Positions 8,453-17,178 of a stretch of 64,000 bases of DNA are shown in pieces. The stretch is taken from assembly GCA_023423065.1 (NCBI GenBank), contig JAFAGC010000080.1, positions 1-64,000 on the forward strand, in the 5' to 3' direction. A model generated the notes under the pieces. That model worked only from the letters and a program-made list of their open reading frames with translations. It did not search any database and was not told the origin of the DNA. The translations under genes and the position numbers were made by a program. Origin of the DNA: Pseudomonadota bacterium (lineage in GTDB: Bacteria > Pseudomonadota > Gammaproteobacteria > Steroidobacterales > Steroidobacteraceae). The number at the start of each line of letters is the position of its first letter. Position 1 is the first letter of the stretch.

Positions 8453-9078
8453 TACGCGACTCCTTCTTCGGCTCCGGCATCCACGCCGATGACGAGCTGC
8501 GTATCACCCTTGAAGGAGTACGGCGGAACCTTGAGGTTGACCGATGCGGGCGAGCCTTCGAACACGCGACCCGCCATGTCGAACTTGGAACCGTGACAGG
8601 GGCAGAAGAAGCCACCGGGCCAGTTCGTGGCCAGCGTGGCATCGCCCGGCGTGAAGCGCGCCTTCGGCAGGCAGCCCAGATGAGTGCACGTTCCGATGGC
8701 GACGAACACTTCCGGCTTGAGCGCACGCGAGTCGTTGCGCGCGTAGTCGGGCTGTTCGGAGCTCTCCGACGCGGGATCCTTGAGCTCTTCGTCGTGGCTC
8801 TTGAGCGAAGCCAGCATCTCGGGCGTGCGGCGCACGACATAAATCTGCTGCTTGCGCCACACGAACACCGCCATCTGGCCGGGCTCGATCTTGGTCAGGT
8901 CGACTTCGGTCGGAAGACCGGCCGCGCGGGCGCTCTCCGAGGGTTTCCACGATGCCACGAAGGGCACCGCGGTCAGGATCGCTCCCACTGCGCCGGTACC
9001 CACAGTGGCGGCTATCAGAAACTTGCGCCGACTCTCGTCTACTTCAGGCACGGCATCGCCGGCCACGTGATCGCTCAT
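8452..9078 (-). CDS. petA: ubiquinol-cytochrome c reductase, Rieske iron-sulfur subunit
   Basis: The Rieske [2Fe-2S] subunit takes the first electron from ubiquinol and swings to cytochrome c1. The 208-residue product has a twin-arginine-type N-terminus (SRRKFLIAATVGTGAVG) that also forms the anchor helix. The cluster-binding boxes are CTHLGCLP and CPCHGS, and PPYSF lies near the end. I chose the ATG at 9078 because GAGGT lies five bases upstream; the frame also opens at a TTG at 9090. First gene of petABC-sspAB; the promoter must lie in the 115 bases shared with the divergent protease gene. Confidence 0.96.
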   Translation of the reverse strand: MSDHVAGDAVPEVDESRRKFLIAATVGTGAVGAILTAVPFVASWKPSESARAAGLPTEVDLTKIEPGQMAVFVWRKQQIYVVRRTPEMLASLKSHDEELKDPASESSEQPDYARNDSRALKPEVFVAIGTCTHLGCLPKARFTPGDATLATNWPGGFFCPCHGSKFDMAGRVFEGSPASVNLKVPPYSFKGDTQLVIGVDAGAEEGVA

Positions 9079-9193
9079 TCTTGACCTCAAATCCGAATCT
9101 CACCCAGGCGCTCGAGGGCGCAAAATGCACCGCTGCGTCCAACCCGGGAGGCGGCGCATTATACACATGCGGATCATGGCTTAAGGCTGACTC

Positions 9194-10402
9194 ATGGGAA
9201 CTCGACCCCTGCTGCGAATCCTGACTTTCATCGGTCTGTCCGCGATCGTGGGACTGGCCGCGGCATTCGTCGCCGTGGTAGTGCGGCCGGAGCTGATCGC
9301 GCGCCGTGTGCCCGCCGCGCAGCCCCCCGCACAGACGGCGCCCGACGTCGAAACGTCGGCCCTGCCCACCGCGAACACGATTCCGTCGGTCCCGGACAAC
9401 CTGCCACCCCGCGTGAATTCATTCGCCGACGCCGTCCAGCGCGCGGCGCCAGCGGTGGTCAACATTTATACAGCGCGACTGGTCACCGAGCGCATTCCGC
9501 CCAATGCCATCGAGGAGTTGTTTGGCGACGCGCGCCCCCGGTATCGCCAGCGAGTCGAGCGCAGCCTGGGTTCGGGCGTGATCGTCGACAACGCGGCGCA
9601 CGTCGTCACGAACCATCACGTGATCGCGACCGCGGACCTGATCCGCGCGCAGCTCGCGGACGGACGCGTCGCCGACGCCAAGATCGTCGGCCGCGATCCG
9701 GACACCGACCTCGCCGTGCTCAAGCTCGACCTCAAGGAAAACATCCCGGTCATGCCCCTGGGCCATTCCGACCGGCTGCGGCCCGGCGACATCGTGCTCG
9801 CCATCGGCAATCCCGTCGGGCTCTCGCAAACCGTCACGCAGGGAATCGTGAGCGCGACGGGCCGCGGACAGCTGGGCGTCGCGACCTTCGAGAACTTCAT
9901 CCAGACCGACGCGCCCATCAACGTCGGCAATTCCGGCGGCGCATTGATCAATACGAACGGCGAACTCGTGGGCATCAACACCGCCGTGCTCGCCAAGAAT
10001 CTCGGCGTGGAAGGCATCGGTTTTGCGATCCCGGTGAACCTGGTTCGGGGCGTCATGAACGAGATCCTCACCAAGGGTCGCGTGGTGCGTGGCTGGATCG
10101 GAATCCTGCCCACCGACATCGACGACATCGAGGCGCGGCGCTTCAACCTGCCCCAGGCCGGCGTGGTGGTCGCGAAACTCGTCATCGGCAGTCCCGCGGC
10201 CGAAGTCGGCATGGAGCCGCGCGACATCATCCTCACGGTGAACGGCGCGAAGGTGCAGAGCGCACAGGACGCGCTCACACGCATCGCGAACGCGAAGCCC
10301 GGGGACAAGATCAAGATCACCGGGCTGCGCGGGTCCGGAGAGAAGTTCGCGAGCGAGATCGAGGTCAGGGAACGACCGTACGCGCGAGCCGGTTCTAGTT
10401 AG
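9194..10402 (+). CDS. degS: membrane-anchored trypsin-like protease with one PDZ domain (DegS/AlgW type)
   Basis: A periplasmic serine protease anchored in the inner membrane. DegS/AlgW proteins sense misfolded outer-membrane proteins through the PDZ domain and cut the anti-sigma factor of the envelope stress response. The 402-residue product has one N-terminal helix (about 9-31), a Pro/Ala-rich linker, and a protease domain with the catalytic His in TNHHVI, Asp in DTDLAVLKL and Ser in GNSGGAL. A single PDZ domain fills about 300-390 (GVVVAKLVIGSPAAEVGM). One PDZ plus an anchor favours DegS/AlgW over two-PDZ DegP/DegQ. No rseA or sigma-E gene is in the window, so the substrate is inference. 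Confidence 0.88.
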   Translation: MGTRPLLRILTFIGLSAIVGLAAAFVAVVVRPELIARRVPAAQPPAQTAPDVETSALPTANTIPSVPDNLPPRVNSFADAVQRAAPAVVNIYTARLVTERIPPNAIEELFGDARPRYRQRVERSLGSGVIVDNAAHVVTNHHVIATADLIRAQLADGRVADAKIVGRDPDTDLAVLKLDLKENIPVMPLGHSDRLRPGDIVLAIGNPVGLSQTVTQGIVSATGRGQLGVATFENFIQTDAPINVGNSGGALINTNGELVGINTAVLAKNLGVEGIGFAIPVNLVRGVMNEILTKGRVVRGWIGILPTDIDDIEARRFNLPQAGVVVAKLVIGSPAAEVGMEPRDIILTVNGAKVQSAQDALTRIANAKPGDKIKITGLRGSGEKFASEIEVRERPYARAGSS

Positions 10403-10460
10403 GTTCAGGGCGCTTCCGGGCGGGCGCGCGGGTTTTCACGCGCAAGCGCGACAAAGGAAA

Positions 10461-10481
10461 ACGCCGGCCAAAGGCCGGCGT
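10461..10481 (-). terminator. rho-independent terminator of the cheX operon
   Basis: A 9-bp stem ACGCCGGCC/GGCCGGCGT with loop AAA on the plus strand. Read on the minus strand it ends the cheX transcript 31 bases after the stop codon and is followed by TTTTCCTTTG. Its flanks match the hairpin after yraN. Confidence 0.8.
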
Positions 10482-10512
10482 CCGTAAAGTGGTCAAGAGT
10501 CGCTTCGACTGA

Positions 10513-10962
10513 CTACTGCAGGCAAACCACGACGTTCGCGGCGTAGCTGCGCCAGTTGATCGGGATCACGAACGAGCGGCCCGTAGTCGCGGCGGCCTGG
10601 GAGGCGTTGCTGCGGTCACAGATGGTCGGCGTGCTGATCACGAAGTTGCGGCCGAAGTCGCGGCGCGCGTTGCCGGAGATGGTGTTCGCCACTTCACCCA
10701 CGAGATCGCGCACGTTCTGCTCGCCCGTGTCGGTTTCGTTCATGCACATCAGCATCACCGACAACATTCCGCGGGGCGCGGTGAAATAGACCTTGCCTTC
10801 GCGGTTGCCGGAAATTCCGATGACACCTGCGTAGTCCTGGACGACGGCCGACTTGTCGATGCAAAGATAGGGCGAACCGACCGTCGCGGGATGACCCGTC
10901 GCGGTCTCGAAGAAGTGGACCGTGCCATTCACGAAGGTTCTGACTTCTTCAGCGTCCAACAT
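10513..10962 (-). CDS. cheX: CheX-like phosphatase of CheY-phosphate
   Basis: A CheX/CheC-family protein; these hydrolyse the aspartyl phosphate of CheY and reset the signal. The 149-residue product carries the family active-site pattern E-x-x-N in GEVANTISGNAR (about 89-100), preceded by the DYAGVIGISG and KVYFTAPR strands. It lacks a second E-x-x-N, as expected for CheX rather than CheC. It lies five bases after cheY and is preceded by a GGGGAG ribosome site. A reset enzyme beside a kinase and receiver points to a fast two-component relay rather than slow gene control. Confidence 0.82.
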   Translation of the reverse strand: MLDAEEVRTFVNGTVHFFETATGHPATVGSPYLCIDKSAVVQDYAGVIGISGNREGKVYFTAPRGMLSVMLMCMNETDTGEQNVRDLVGEVANTISGNARRDFGRNFVISTPTICDRSNASQAAATTGRSFVIPINWRSYAANVVVCLQ

Positions 10963-10967
10963 GTCTA

Positions 10968-11357
10968 TTACTCCCCGATCAACTCGGCGAGCGCTTCATT
11001 GAGCTGCTCGTCCGTAAAAGGCTTGCACAGAAATCCGTTCGCGCCCTTTTCGATGGCTTCCACCGCGGTGGCCTTATCGGCGAGCGCCGACACCACGAGT
11101 ATAAGCACATCGGATTTGATTTTGAGGACGTGTTCGACGCATTCGATACCGTCCATCTCCGGCATCGTCAGGTCGAGCGTCATCACGTCCGGCATGAGCT
11201 GCTTGAACTTGGTGACCGCGTCGAGGCCGTTAACGGCGGTGCCGACCACCTCGAGGCGGTCGTTCTGCTGCGAACGCTCGATGCGACGGCGCATCACGTT
11301 CGAGTCGTCGACGATCATCATGCGCAGGGTCTGGAGCGGCTTTGGCACAGCACTCAT
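10968..11357 (-). CDS. CheY-type single-domain response regulator
   Basis: A stand-alone receiver domain of 129 residues. All phosphorylation residues are present: the acidic pair Asp17-Asp18 (VDDSNVMRR), the acceptor Asp62 (TLDLTMPEMDG), the switch serine in VVSAL and the lysine in CKPF. There is no output domain, so like CheY it must act by binding a partner. It sits between the CheA-like kinase and cheX, with AAGGAG before its ATG. Its target is not a known flagellar gene in this window; the adjacent TonB-domain protein is a possible partner (inference). Confidence 0.9.
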   Translation of the reverse strand: MSAVPKPLQTLRMMIVDDSNVMRRRIERSQQNDRLEVVGTAVNGLDAVTKFKQLMPDVMTLDLTMPEMDGIECVEHVLKIKSDVLILVVSALADKATAVEAIEKGANGFLCKPFTDEQLNEALAELIGE

Positions 11358-11372
11358 GGTCTCAGGATCTCC

Positions 11373-13616
11373 TTAAGCGACGGCCGCGGCGCCGGCCGAG
11401 TTCTGCTGGGCCGGGAACGACAGCGACAATTTCATGTTCCTTCCGATTTCGGAGTTGAGCGAGATCCGCCCTCCGAGACGTGCGGCGATCTCCGCGATGA
11501 CGTCCATGCCGACCCCGCGGCCCGCATCACGCGTCACGTCCTTGGCCGTGGAGAAGCCCGAACGGAACACCAGCATCATGGCTTCCTGGTCGGAAAGCGC
11601 CGAGGCATCGGTCTGAGAAATGATGCCCTTCGTCACTGCCGTCTTGCGCAGCTTGTCCGGCGTGAGGCCGCGACCGTCGTCCTCACACTGCATGCGGAAC
11701 GCGCGACCGCCTTCGGTCATTTCGAAGTTGATGCGGATGTGGCCCTCGGGCGACTTGCCCGCGGCCTGGCGCTCGGCCGGCGTCTCGATGCCGTGCACGA
11801 CCGCGTTGCGGATCAGCTGGATCAGCACGTCCTTGACCGGACGACGATAGGTCTCGGGAACCTGGTCGTGGCCCCTGCAGGTCACGATGACCTTCTTGCC
11901 GTGGTCGTTGGCGATGCGGTCGGCGAGTTGCTGCGCCGAGGCGACGAAACCTTCACGCGCCGAACGCTGCAGCGTGGCTTCCGCCGCGACGGCGTCCTCG
12001 CTGAGCTTCGGCGTGCGAGTCGCGCTGTCGCCCGTGTGGACGGCCTGGCCGGCCTGCGAATGCTTGCCGAAGCTCTCGCGGAAGCTCGCGAGCTTCGTGA
12101 CCATGTCGCGCACCGACTGCGAGTGCGAGACGAGGTCGTCGAACTTCGTGAGCAGCGGCAGGAAGTCGTCGCCGGTCAGATCCGTGCGCTCACGCAGCGC
12201 GGCGAGATCGTTCTCGAGCGCATGCGCGCGGGCTTCCATGCTGCCGAGGCCGATGGCCGCGGCTTCGCCCTTGATGCTGTGGATCTGGCGGAACAGACCG
12301 TCGATCTTGCGCCGGAACGTCGCGCTGTCGCGCGCCGGGTCGCGCAGCGTCGCGTTGATCATCTTGAACGCCACGTCCGAGTCGTCGAGGAACGACGAGA
12401 GCTGGTTCGGATCGACGTGCAGGATCGAGAGGAACGCGTCCATCTGGCTCTGCGCCGAGTCCTGCGCGCCCTTGAGCTGCGCGGCCAGGGCGACGCGAGC
12501 GGTCACGTCGGCGACCGACACCAGCACGTGGGTGATAGCGCCTTCGCGGCGCACGCGATGGAAGTTGAATTCGAGGTAGCGGGTCTCCGCGTCCTTGCTG
12601 CCCTTCTCGCCGACCTGCAACTCCACTTCGTTGAGCGGGTTGATCGAGCGGATCAGGTTTTCCTTCGTGCGCTCGCTCCACAGCACCTTGACGAACTTGG
12701 TGGCGATCGCGAGCGTCTTCGGCGTCACGAGATCGCGCAGCAAGTCTTCGAAGGTGATGCCGGAGACCGATTCGCGCTGGAACAGCTGCGCCGTCGCCTG
12801 CGAGTGAATCGTTCCGATCTTCAGGTCTGCGTCGAGCAGGAAGAGACCTTCGCGCACGGTCGAGAGGATGTCTTCCGTCTGCTGACGCGCGGCGGCGGCC
12901 GCGGCGGCCTGCTTGCCGCGGGCAAGAGAGAGGTAACCGACGAGCGCCGCGAGGGCGGCCGCGAGACCCACGCCGATGAGCACGACCGAACGCAGGGCCG
13001 TCGCCAATGCGTCGGAGGAGCTTTGCAGACCCGCGATGATCTGCGCGAGATTCTTCTCGAGCTGCGGCGTGTAGACGCGCGCCTGCGAAACGGCGGCGGT
13101 GACCGCGCGCTGCAGTTCGCGACCGTCCATGTTGAGCTGCGTGCCTTCACGCTCGCTGTCCGAATACGGAATCGCGGTGAAGTCGGCCACCGGGTCGAGC
13201 GCGGGCTTGTACTTCTTCCACGCCGCGTTCATTTCCTCGATGGTCTTCTGCACGTCTTCGTCACCACCGATGCCGCCGATGCGCACGCCGCTGCCGGTAC
13301 GAAGACCGCTGGTCGAGGCCTCGAACTGCGCCGTGGCGCGCTTCAACTGCTCGATCGAGTCGCGCACGAAGCCGCGCGCGCGCAGTCGGTCCTGGATCGA
13401 GTTCAGCGCCGTCTGCATGCGCGAGGGCTGCTGCTGCAATTCGCCGATGGCGCGAACCGCGGTGTTGTTTTCCACGAGGCGGCCGGCGAAGTACCAGGCG
13501 GGCGCGAGAACGCCGACGAGGAACGCCAGCGCAAGGATACCCACCGCAACCCACACGGCGCGGGCGCCCTGCATGCGCGATGAAATCGTTTTCGTTTTGT
13601 TACCGGTCTTGCTCAC
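11373..13616 (-). CDS. membrane-bound CheA-like sensor histidine kinase (TM-PAS-Hpt-HATPase)
   Basis: A 747-residue kinase combining a receptor-like front end with CheA-type phosphotransfer. A membrane helix at about 21-43 is followed by a mostly helical periplasmic part (44-208) and a second helix at about 210-232. A PAS-like domain (about 245-375) precedes an Hpt domain with the phospho-histidine His446 in RQIHSIKGEA. The ATPase domain has the N box (LIRNAVVHGIE, Asn604), DDGRGL and GRGVGMDV, as in CheA. It stops right after the ATPase fold: there is no CheW-like domain, so coupling to chemoreceptor arrays is unlikely. Translation starts at GTG 13616 behind GGAGGGAG. It is part of the operon with the TonB-domain gene, cheY and cheX. 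Confidence 0.88.
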   Translation of the reverse strand: MSKTGNKTKTISSRMQGARAVWVAVGILALAFLVGVLAPAWYFAGRLVENNTAVRAIGELQQQPSRMQTALNSIQDRLRARGFVRDSIEQLKRATAQFEASTSGLRTGSGVRIGGIGGDEDVQKTIEEMNAAWKKYKPALDPVADFTAIPYSDSEREGTQLNMDGRELQRAVTAAVSQARVYTPQLEKNLAQIIAGLQSSSDALATALRSVVLIGVGLAAALAALVGYLSLARGKQAAAAAAARQQTEDILSTVREGLFLLDADLKIGTIHSQATAQLFQRESVSGITFEDLLRDLVTPKTLAIATKFVKVLWSERTKENLIRSINPLNEVELQVGEKGSKDAETRYLEFNFHRVRREGAITHVLVSVADVTARVALAAQLKGAQDSAQSQMDAFLSILHVDPNQLSSFLDDSDVAFKMINATLRDPARDSATFRRKIDGLFRQIHSIKGEAAAIGLGSMEARAHALENDLAALRERTDLTGDDFLPLLTKFDDLVSHSQSVRDMVTKLASFRESFGKHSQAGQAVHTGDSATRTPKLSEDAVAAEATLQRSAREGFVASAQQLADRIANDHGKKVIVTCRGHDQVPETYRRPVKDVLIQLIRNAVVHGIETPAERQAAGKSPEGHIRINFEMTEGGRAFRMQCEDDGRGLTPDKLRKTAVTKGIISQTDASALSDQEAMMLVFRSGFSTAKDVTRDAGRGVGMDVIAEIAARLGGRISLNSEIGRNMKLSLSFPAQQNSAGAAAVA

Positions 13617-13631
13617 GGATATCTCCCTCCA

Positions 13632-15662
13632 TCACTCCGGCTTGAAGACGATGCGCTGAACCGCGAGACGCGATTCGGTCGAATCGAATTCTTCGAACCG
13701 GGCGGATTCCATTGCGTCGATGGCGGCGGCATCGAACAGGCCCGCGGGCTCGCTCGAGACCACGCGCACGCGCTCGGTGCGCCCCTCGGGCGTCACGTAG
13801 AACTCGACTCGCACCCAGCCTTCGACGCCCTTCGCGGCAGCCGGGTATTTCGGACGCGGCGGCCGCGTCATCTTGAGCGGGGGCAGCTTCGGCGCGGCGG
13901 CGGCGGTCACGGCCGCCTGCTGGGCGCTCGCGATCGCGCCGCGCAGGTCGGCGAGATCGGCATCGCCACCGAGGCTCTCGGCCGCGTCGAGGAACGCGGC
14001 GGCTTCGGTGACCTGCTTCGACGCGACGCGCGCACGCGCTTCGGCGATCAGGCGCGTGCGCACTTCGCGCACCACCTGCACCGTCGTCGGGTGGCGCACG
14101 TCGAGCAGGCGCAGGCGCTCCGCGTTCGACACGGCCGAATCGTTGGCCGGCGACAGCAGGTTGCCGCTCGCGAGACGTTCCTGCGCGGTCTTCGCATAAC
14201 GGGCGATGTCGTCGTTCGTGCGCTGCTGCTTCTGGGCGGCGGCGGTGATGTCGCGCTGCGCGGCGTTGAGGGCCGCGGCGGACACGCCGTTCTCGCGCGC
14301 GGCGGCCAGCATCGCGGTGACCTGCGACGAGTCGCCCTTCGCGGCGGCGTCACGCGCGGCGGCCAGCAGTCGCTGGTTCAGCTCGTTGTTGAGGCGCGAG
14401 ACGAGTTCGTTCGAAGCGCCCGCGCCACGCAGGGCCTGGATCGCATCGAGCGCGGACTCATTGTTCGGCGTCACGAGACGGCCGTTCGCCATGCGCGACT
14501 CGGCGCTCGCGACCAGGCGCGAAACCGTCACCTGGCGCCGCTTGCCGTCGAGCTCGCGGTTGAGTTGCGTGATCTGCGCCGGCGGCAGGAGGGCGTCCTT
14601 CTGCGCGGCATCGAGCAGCGCCTGGGCACGATCGAAGTTCTGCGCGGCGAGGGTCGCCTGGATCTGCGCGAGCGCGGTCTGCGCGCGCATCGAGTCGAGG
14701 CGCGCGTCGACTTCGGCCAGGCGCGGATCGTTCGCATCGATGCTGCGCGCGGCTTCGAGCTCGGCGAGCGCGTTGTCGAAGCGGCGCTCGTCGAGCGCGG
14801 TACGCGCGCGTGCGATCAGCAGGCCGCCCAGGCGCTTGAGGCCTTCGGTGGCTTCCGCGTTGCCCGGATCGATGACCAGGACCTGGCGGAAGTGTTCGAG
14901 AGCGTTGTTCTTGGTGGGCTCGATGTAGCGGCGCTCGTCCATCGCGAGACGCGCCTTCTCGAGCACTTCGTCGAGCGTCGCGACCGGAGCCGAGGCCTCG
15001 GACGAAGCGGCGGCGGGAGCCGTGGAAGCAGCAGCGGCCGGCGCGGCATCCGCGACCGGAGCCTCGGCGGGCGAGCCGCCCTTCATGAAATACCAGCCGG
15101 CGCCGGCGGCGGCGAGCACCGCGACGACGATGCCGATCATCATCACCGGTGACTTGCCGGATTTCTCTTCTTCGCCGCCCGAGCTCGAGCTCGGCGCGGT
15201 GACCGCGCTCAGGGCTTCGGCGGTCGAGGAGATGCGGGCCGCGTCGTTGACGGCGCGCAGCATCGGAGCGGATTCGACCGGCGTGTCCACCAGCGCGTGG
15301 ATCGCGCCTTCGAGCATCAGCGAGTCGACCATGCCGGCGGACGCCGAGTCACGGATCGCGATCACGACCGGGTTGTGAGGGCTGCCGGAGATCGGCGCGA
15401 AGTCCTCGGGATTCAGGCCACGCAGGTCGGCGACGAGGATCGTGCGCGTGCCGGGCTTGAGCATCGCGGCCGCGGAGCCGAGGCTGTCGGCATGCCTGAG
15501 CATGCAGGTGGATTCGAGCATGGGTCCGAGCTGGGCCCACAGATCGAGGTCGGGCGTCGCGATGACCGCGAGCGGCTTCTTGGATTTGAAAGAGCCGGCG
15601 CCGGAGTTGCTCCGGAGCCCGGTGTCACCTTGCGCAGCGGCGCCAAATTCACGTGCTTGCAT
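13632..15662 (-). CDS. pseudo-receiver / single-pass membrane / helical-repeat / TonB C-terminal protein
   Basis: A 676-residue protein with an uncommon layout. Residues about 29-140 look like a receiver fold: strands LAVIAT, TILVAD, VVIAI and HALVDTP occur in the right order with Asp79 at the acceptor position. The acidic pair after strand 1 and the lysine after strand 5 are missing, so normal phosphorylation is doubtful. After an acidic linker comes one membrane helix (about 172-192), an Ala/Pro linker, TPR-like helical repeats (about 228-585) and a TonB C-terminal domain (about 598-676; PPRPKYP, GWVRVEFYVTPEGR). The receiver would be cytoplasmic and the rest periplasmic. No exbB/exbD genes are near. 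It is the first gene of the kinase operon, 15 bases before it. The function is unknown. Confidence 0.85.
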   Translation of the reverse strand: MQAREFGAAAQGDTGLRSNSGAGSFKSKKPLAVIATPDLDLWAQLGPMLESTCMLRHADSLGSAAAMLKPGTRTILVADLRGLNPEDFAPISGSPHNPVVIAIRDSASAGMVDSLMLEGAIHALVDTPVESAPMLRAVNDAARISSTAEALSAVTAPSSSSGGEEEKSGKSPVMMIGIVVAVLAAAGAGWYFMKGGSPAEAPVADAAPAAAASTAPAAASSEASAPVATLDEVLEKARLAMDERRYIEPTKNNALEHFRQVLVIDPGNAEATEGLKRLGGLLIARARTALDERRFDNALAELEAARSIDANDPRLAEVDARLDSMRAQTALAQIQATLAAQNFDRAQALLDAAQKDALLPPAQITQLNRELDGKRRQVTVSRLVASAESRMANGRLVTPNNESALDAIQALRGAGASNELVSRLNNELNQRLLAAARDAAAKGDSSQVTAMLAAARENGVSAAALNAAQRDITAAAQKQQRTNDDIARYAKTAQERLASGNLLSPANDSAVSNAERLRLLDVRHPTTVQVVREVRTRLIAEARARVASKQVTEAAAFLDAAESLGGDADLADLRGAIASAQQAAVTAAAAPKLPPLKMTRPPRPKYPAAAKGVEGWVRVEFYVTPEGRTERVRVVSSEPAGLFDAAAIDAMESARFEEFDSTESRLAVQRIVFKPE

Positions 15663-15877
15663 GGACCCTCGACCTCGTCGAATTGCGGTGGCGCGTTCAC
15701 GCCATGAGGTTTGTCTCGTCCATGACCCCTCACGTGCGGAACGACAGTGGGGGACAGTATTAAGTTAGTGATTTGCCGCTGAGCGGGACTGAGTCACATC
15801 ACGCGCACTGGAATTGCCCAGGGAAGCCCGGATCGCGACCTGGGTCACACAGGAGAATGGGTGCAGCCCCCCTATTT
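15663..15877. other. intergenic region upstream of the kinase operon
   Basis: 215 bases between the TonB-domain gene and the murA stop, both on the minus strand. It must hold the promoter of the kinase operon, but I cannot pick a convincing -35/-10 pair. Near 15748 it contains GGGGGACAGT, a half of the GGGGAC repeat type seen elsewhere in the window. Confidence 0.4.
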
Positions 15878-17137
15878 CTAGTTGGGGACCCGGCGGATCT
15901 GGGCGCCGATCTGCGCCAGCTTTTCCTCGAGCGCTTCGTAGCCGCGATCGATGTGATAGATGCGCTCGATTTCCGTCCGGCCCTCGGCTACGAGGCCGGC
16001 CAGGACCAGGCTGGCCGAGGCGCGCAGGTCGGTGGCCATGACCGGTGCGGCGGTGAGCTTGGGTACGCCCTTGATGATGGCCGTGTTGCCCTCGAGCCGG
16101 ATCTCGGCGCCGAGCCGGCGCATCTCGAGCATGTGCATGAACCGGTTTTCGAAGATCGTCTCGACGATGGTGCCGACGCCATCCGCGATCGTGTTGAGCG
16201 CGGCGAATTGCGCCTGCATGTCGGTCGGAAACGCCGGGTACGGCGCGGTGCGGATGTCGACCGATTTCGGACGCTTGCCCTTCATGTCCACTTCGATCCA
16301 GTTCGGACCGATGCCGACCTTCGCGCCCGCCTCGATCAGCTTCGCGGTCACCGCGTCGAGATGTTCCGGGTTCGTGTTCTTGATGCGCACGTTGCCGCTC
16401 GTGATCGCGCCCGCGACCAGGTACGTGCCGCCTTCGATGCGATCGGGCTGGACTTCGTAGCTCGTCGCGCGCAGCTTCTCGACGCCCTGGATCACCATCT
16501 TGTCGGTGCCGGCGCCCTGGATCTTCGCGCCCATCGAGATGAGGAAATTCGCGAGGTCGACGACCTCGGGTTCGCGCGCCGCATTCTCGATGATCGTCTC
16601 GCCGTCGGCGAGCGTCGCGGCCATCATGAGGTTTTCGGTGCCGGTCACCGTCACGGTCTCGAGATTGAGCCGCGCGCCCTTGAGGCGTCCCGCGCGTGCG
16701 CGGATGTAGCCGCCCTCGATCTGGATCTCCGCGCCCATCTGCCGCAGTCCGGCGACGTGGATGTTCACGGGCCGCGCGCCGATCGCGCAGCCGCCCGGCA
16801 GCGAGACGTCCGCCTTGCCGAAGCGCGCGAGCAGCGGCCCCAGCACGAGGATCGACGCGCGCATGGTCTTGACCAGCTCGTAAGGCGCGAAACATTCGCG
16901 CGTGGTCGAGCCGTCGATCTCGACGCGCATCTTCTCGTCGATGGTCACCGACACGCCCATGCGGCCTAACAACTCGATCATGGTCGTGACGTCCTGCAGG
17001 TGCGGGACGTTGCGGATGGTCACCGGACCGTCGGCGAGCAGCGCTCCGGCAATGATGGGCAGCGCGGCGTTCTTCGCACCGGAGATGCGCACCTCCCCTT
17101 CGAGGGAAATGCCACCGTTGATCTGCAGCTTGTCCAC
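15878..17137 (-). CDS. murA: UDP-N-acetylglucosamine 1-carboxyvinyltransferase MurA
   Basis: First committed step of peptidoglycan synthesis: transfers enolpyruvate from phosphoenolpyruvate to UDP-GlcNAc in the cytoplasm. The 419-residue protein begins MDKLQINGG and contains SGAKNAALPI, the catalytic cysteine loop PGGCAIGARP (the fosfomycin target), the repeated inverse alpha/beta folds and the C-terminal DLRASASLVLAGL segment. The length is typical. A long inverted repeat separates it from ibaG upstream, so the classic ibaG-murA pair may not be simply co-transcribed here. Confidence 0.97.
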   Translation of the reverse strand: MDKLQINGGISLEGEVRISGAKNAALPIIAGALLADGPVTIRNVPHLQDVTTMIELLGRMGVSVTIDEKMRVEIDGSTTRECFAPYELVKTMRASILVLGPLLARFGKADVSLPGGCAIGARPVNIHVAGLRQMGAEIQIEGGYIRARAGRLKGARLNLETVTVTGTENLMMAATLADGETIIENAAREPEVVDLANFLISMGAKIQGAGTDKMVIQGVEKLRATSYEVQPDRIEGGTYLVAGAITSGNVRIKNTNPEHLDAVTAKLIEAGAKVGIGPNWIEVDMKGKRPKSVDIRTAPYPAFPTDMQAQFAALNTIADGVGTIVETIFENRFMHMLEMRRLGAEIRLEGNTAIIKGVPKLTAAPVMATDLRASASLVLAGLVAEGRTEIERIYHIDRGYEALEEKLAQIGAQIRRVPN

Positions 17138-17178
17138 GGGAGTCTCGCCAGGCGCCGGAAAAGGGCCGCTAGTTTACT

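Noticed and set aside
7070..8596. A 508-codon open frame on the plus strand opposite petC, petB and petA
   Set aside because: The real genes on the other strand are certain (haem and quinone motifs). The plus-strand frame is an Arg/Glu/His-rich shadow.
11130..13583. An 817-codon open frame on the plus strand opposite the CheA-like kinase
   Set aside because: It is antisense to a well-supported kinase gene. Long stop-free antisense frames arise readily in GC-rich coding DNA, and the translation shows the Arg/Ala/His-rich look of a shadow frame with no domain.
13632..15662. Reading the TonB-domain protein as a canonical TonB of an iron-uptake system
   Set aside because: The N-terminal pseudo-receiver, the large helical periplasmic part and the lack of exbB/exbD or a receptor nearby do not fit canonical TonB.
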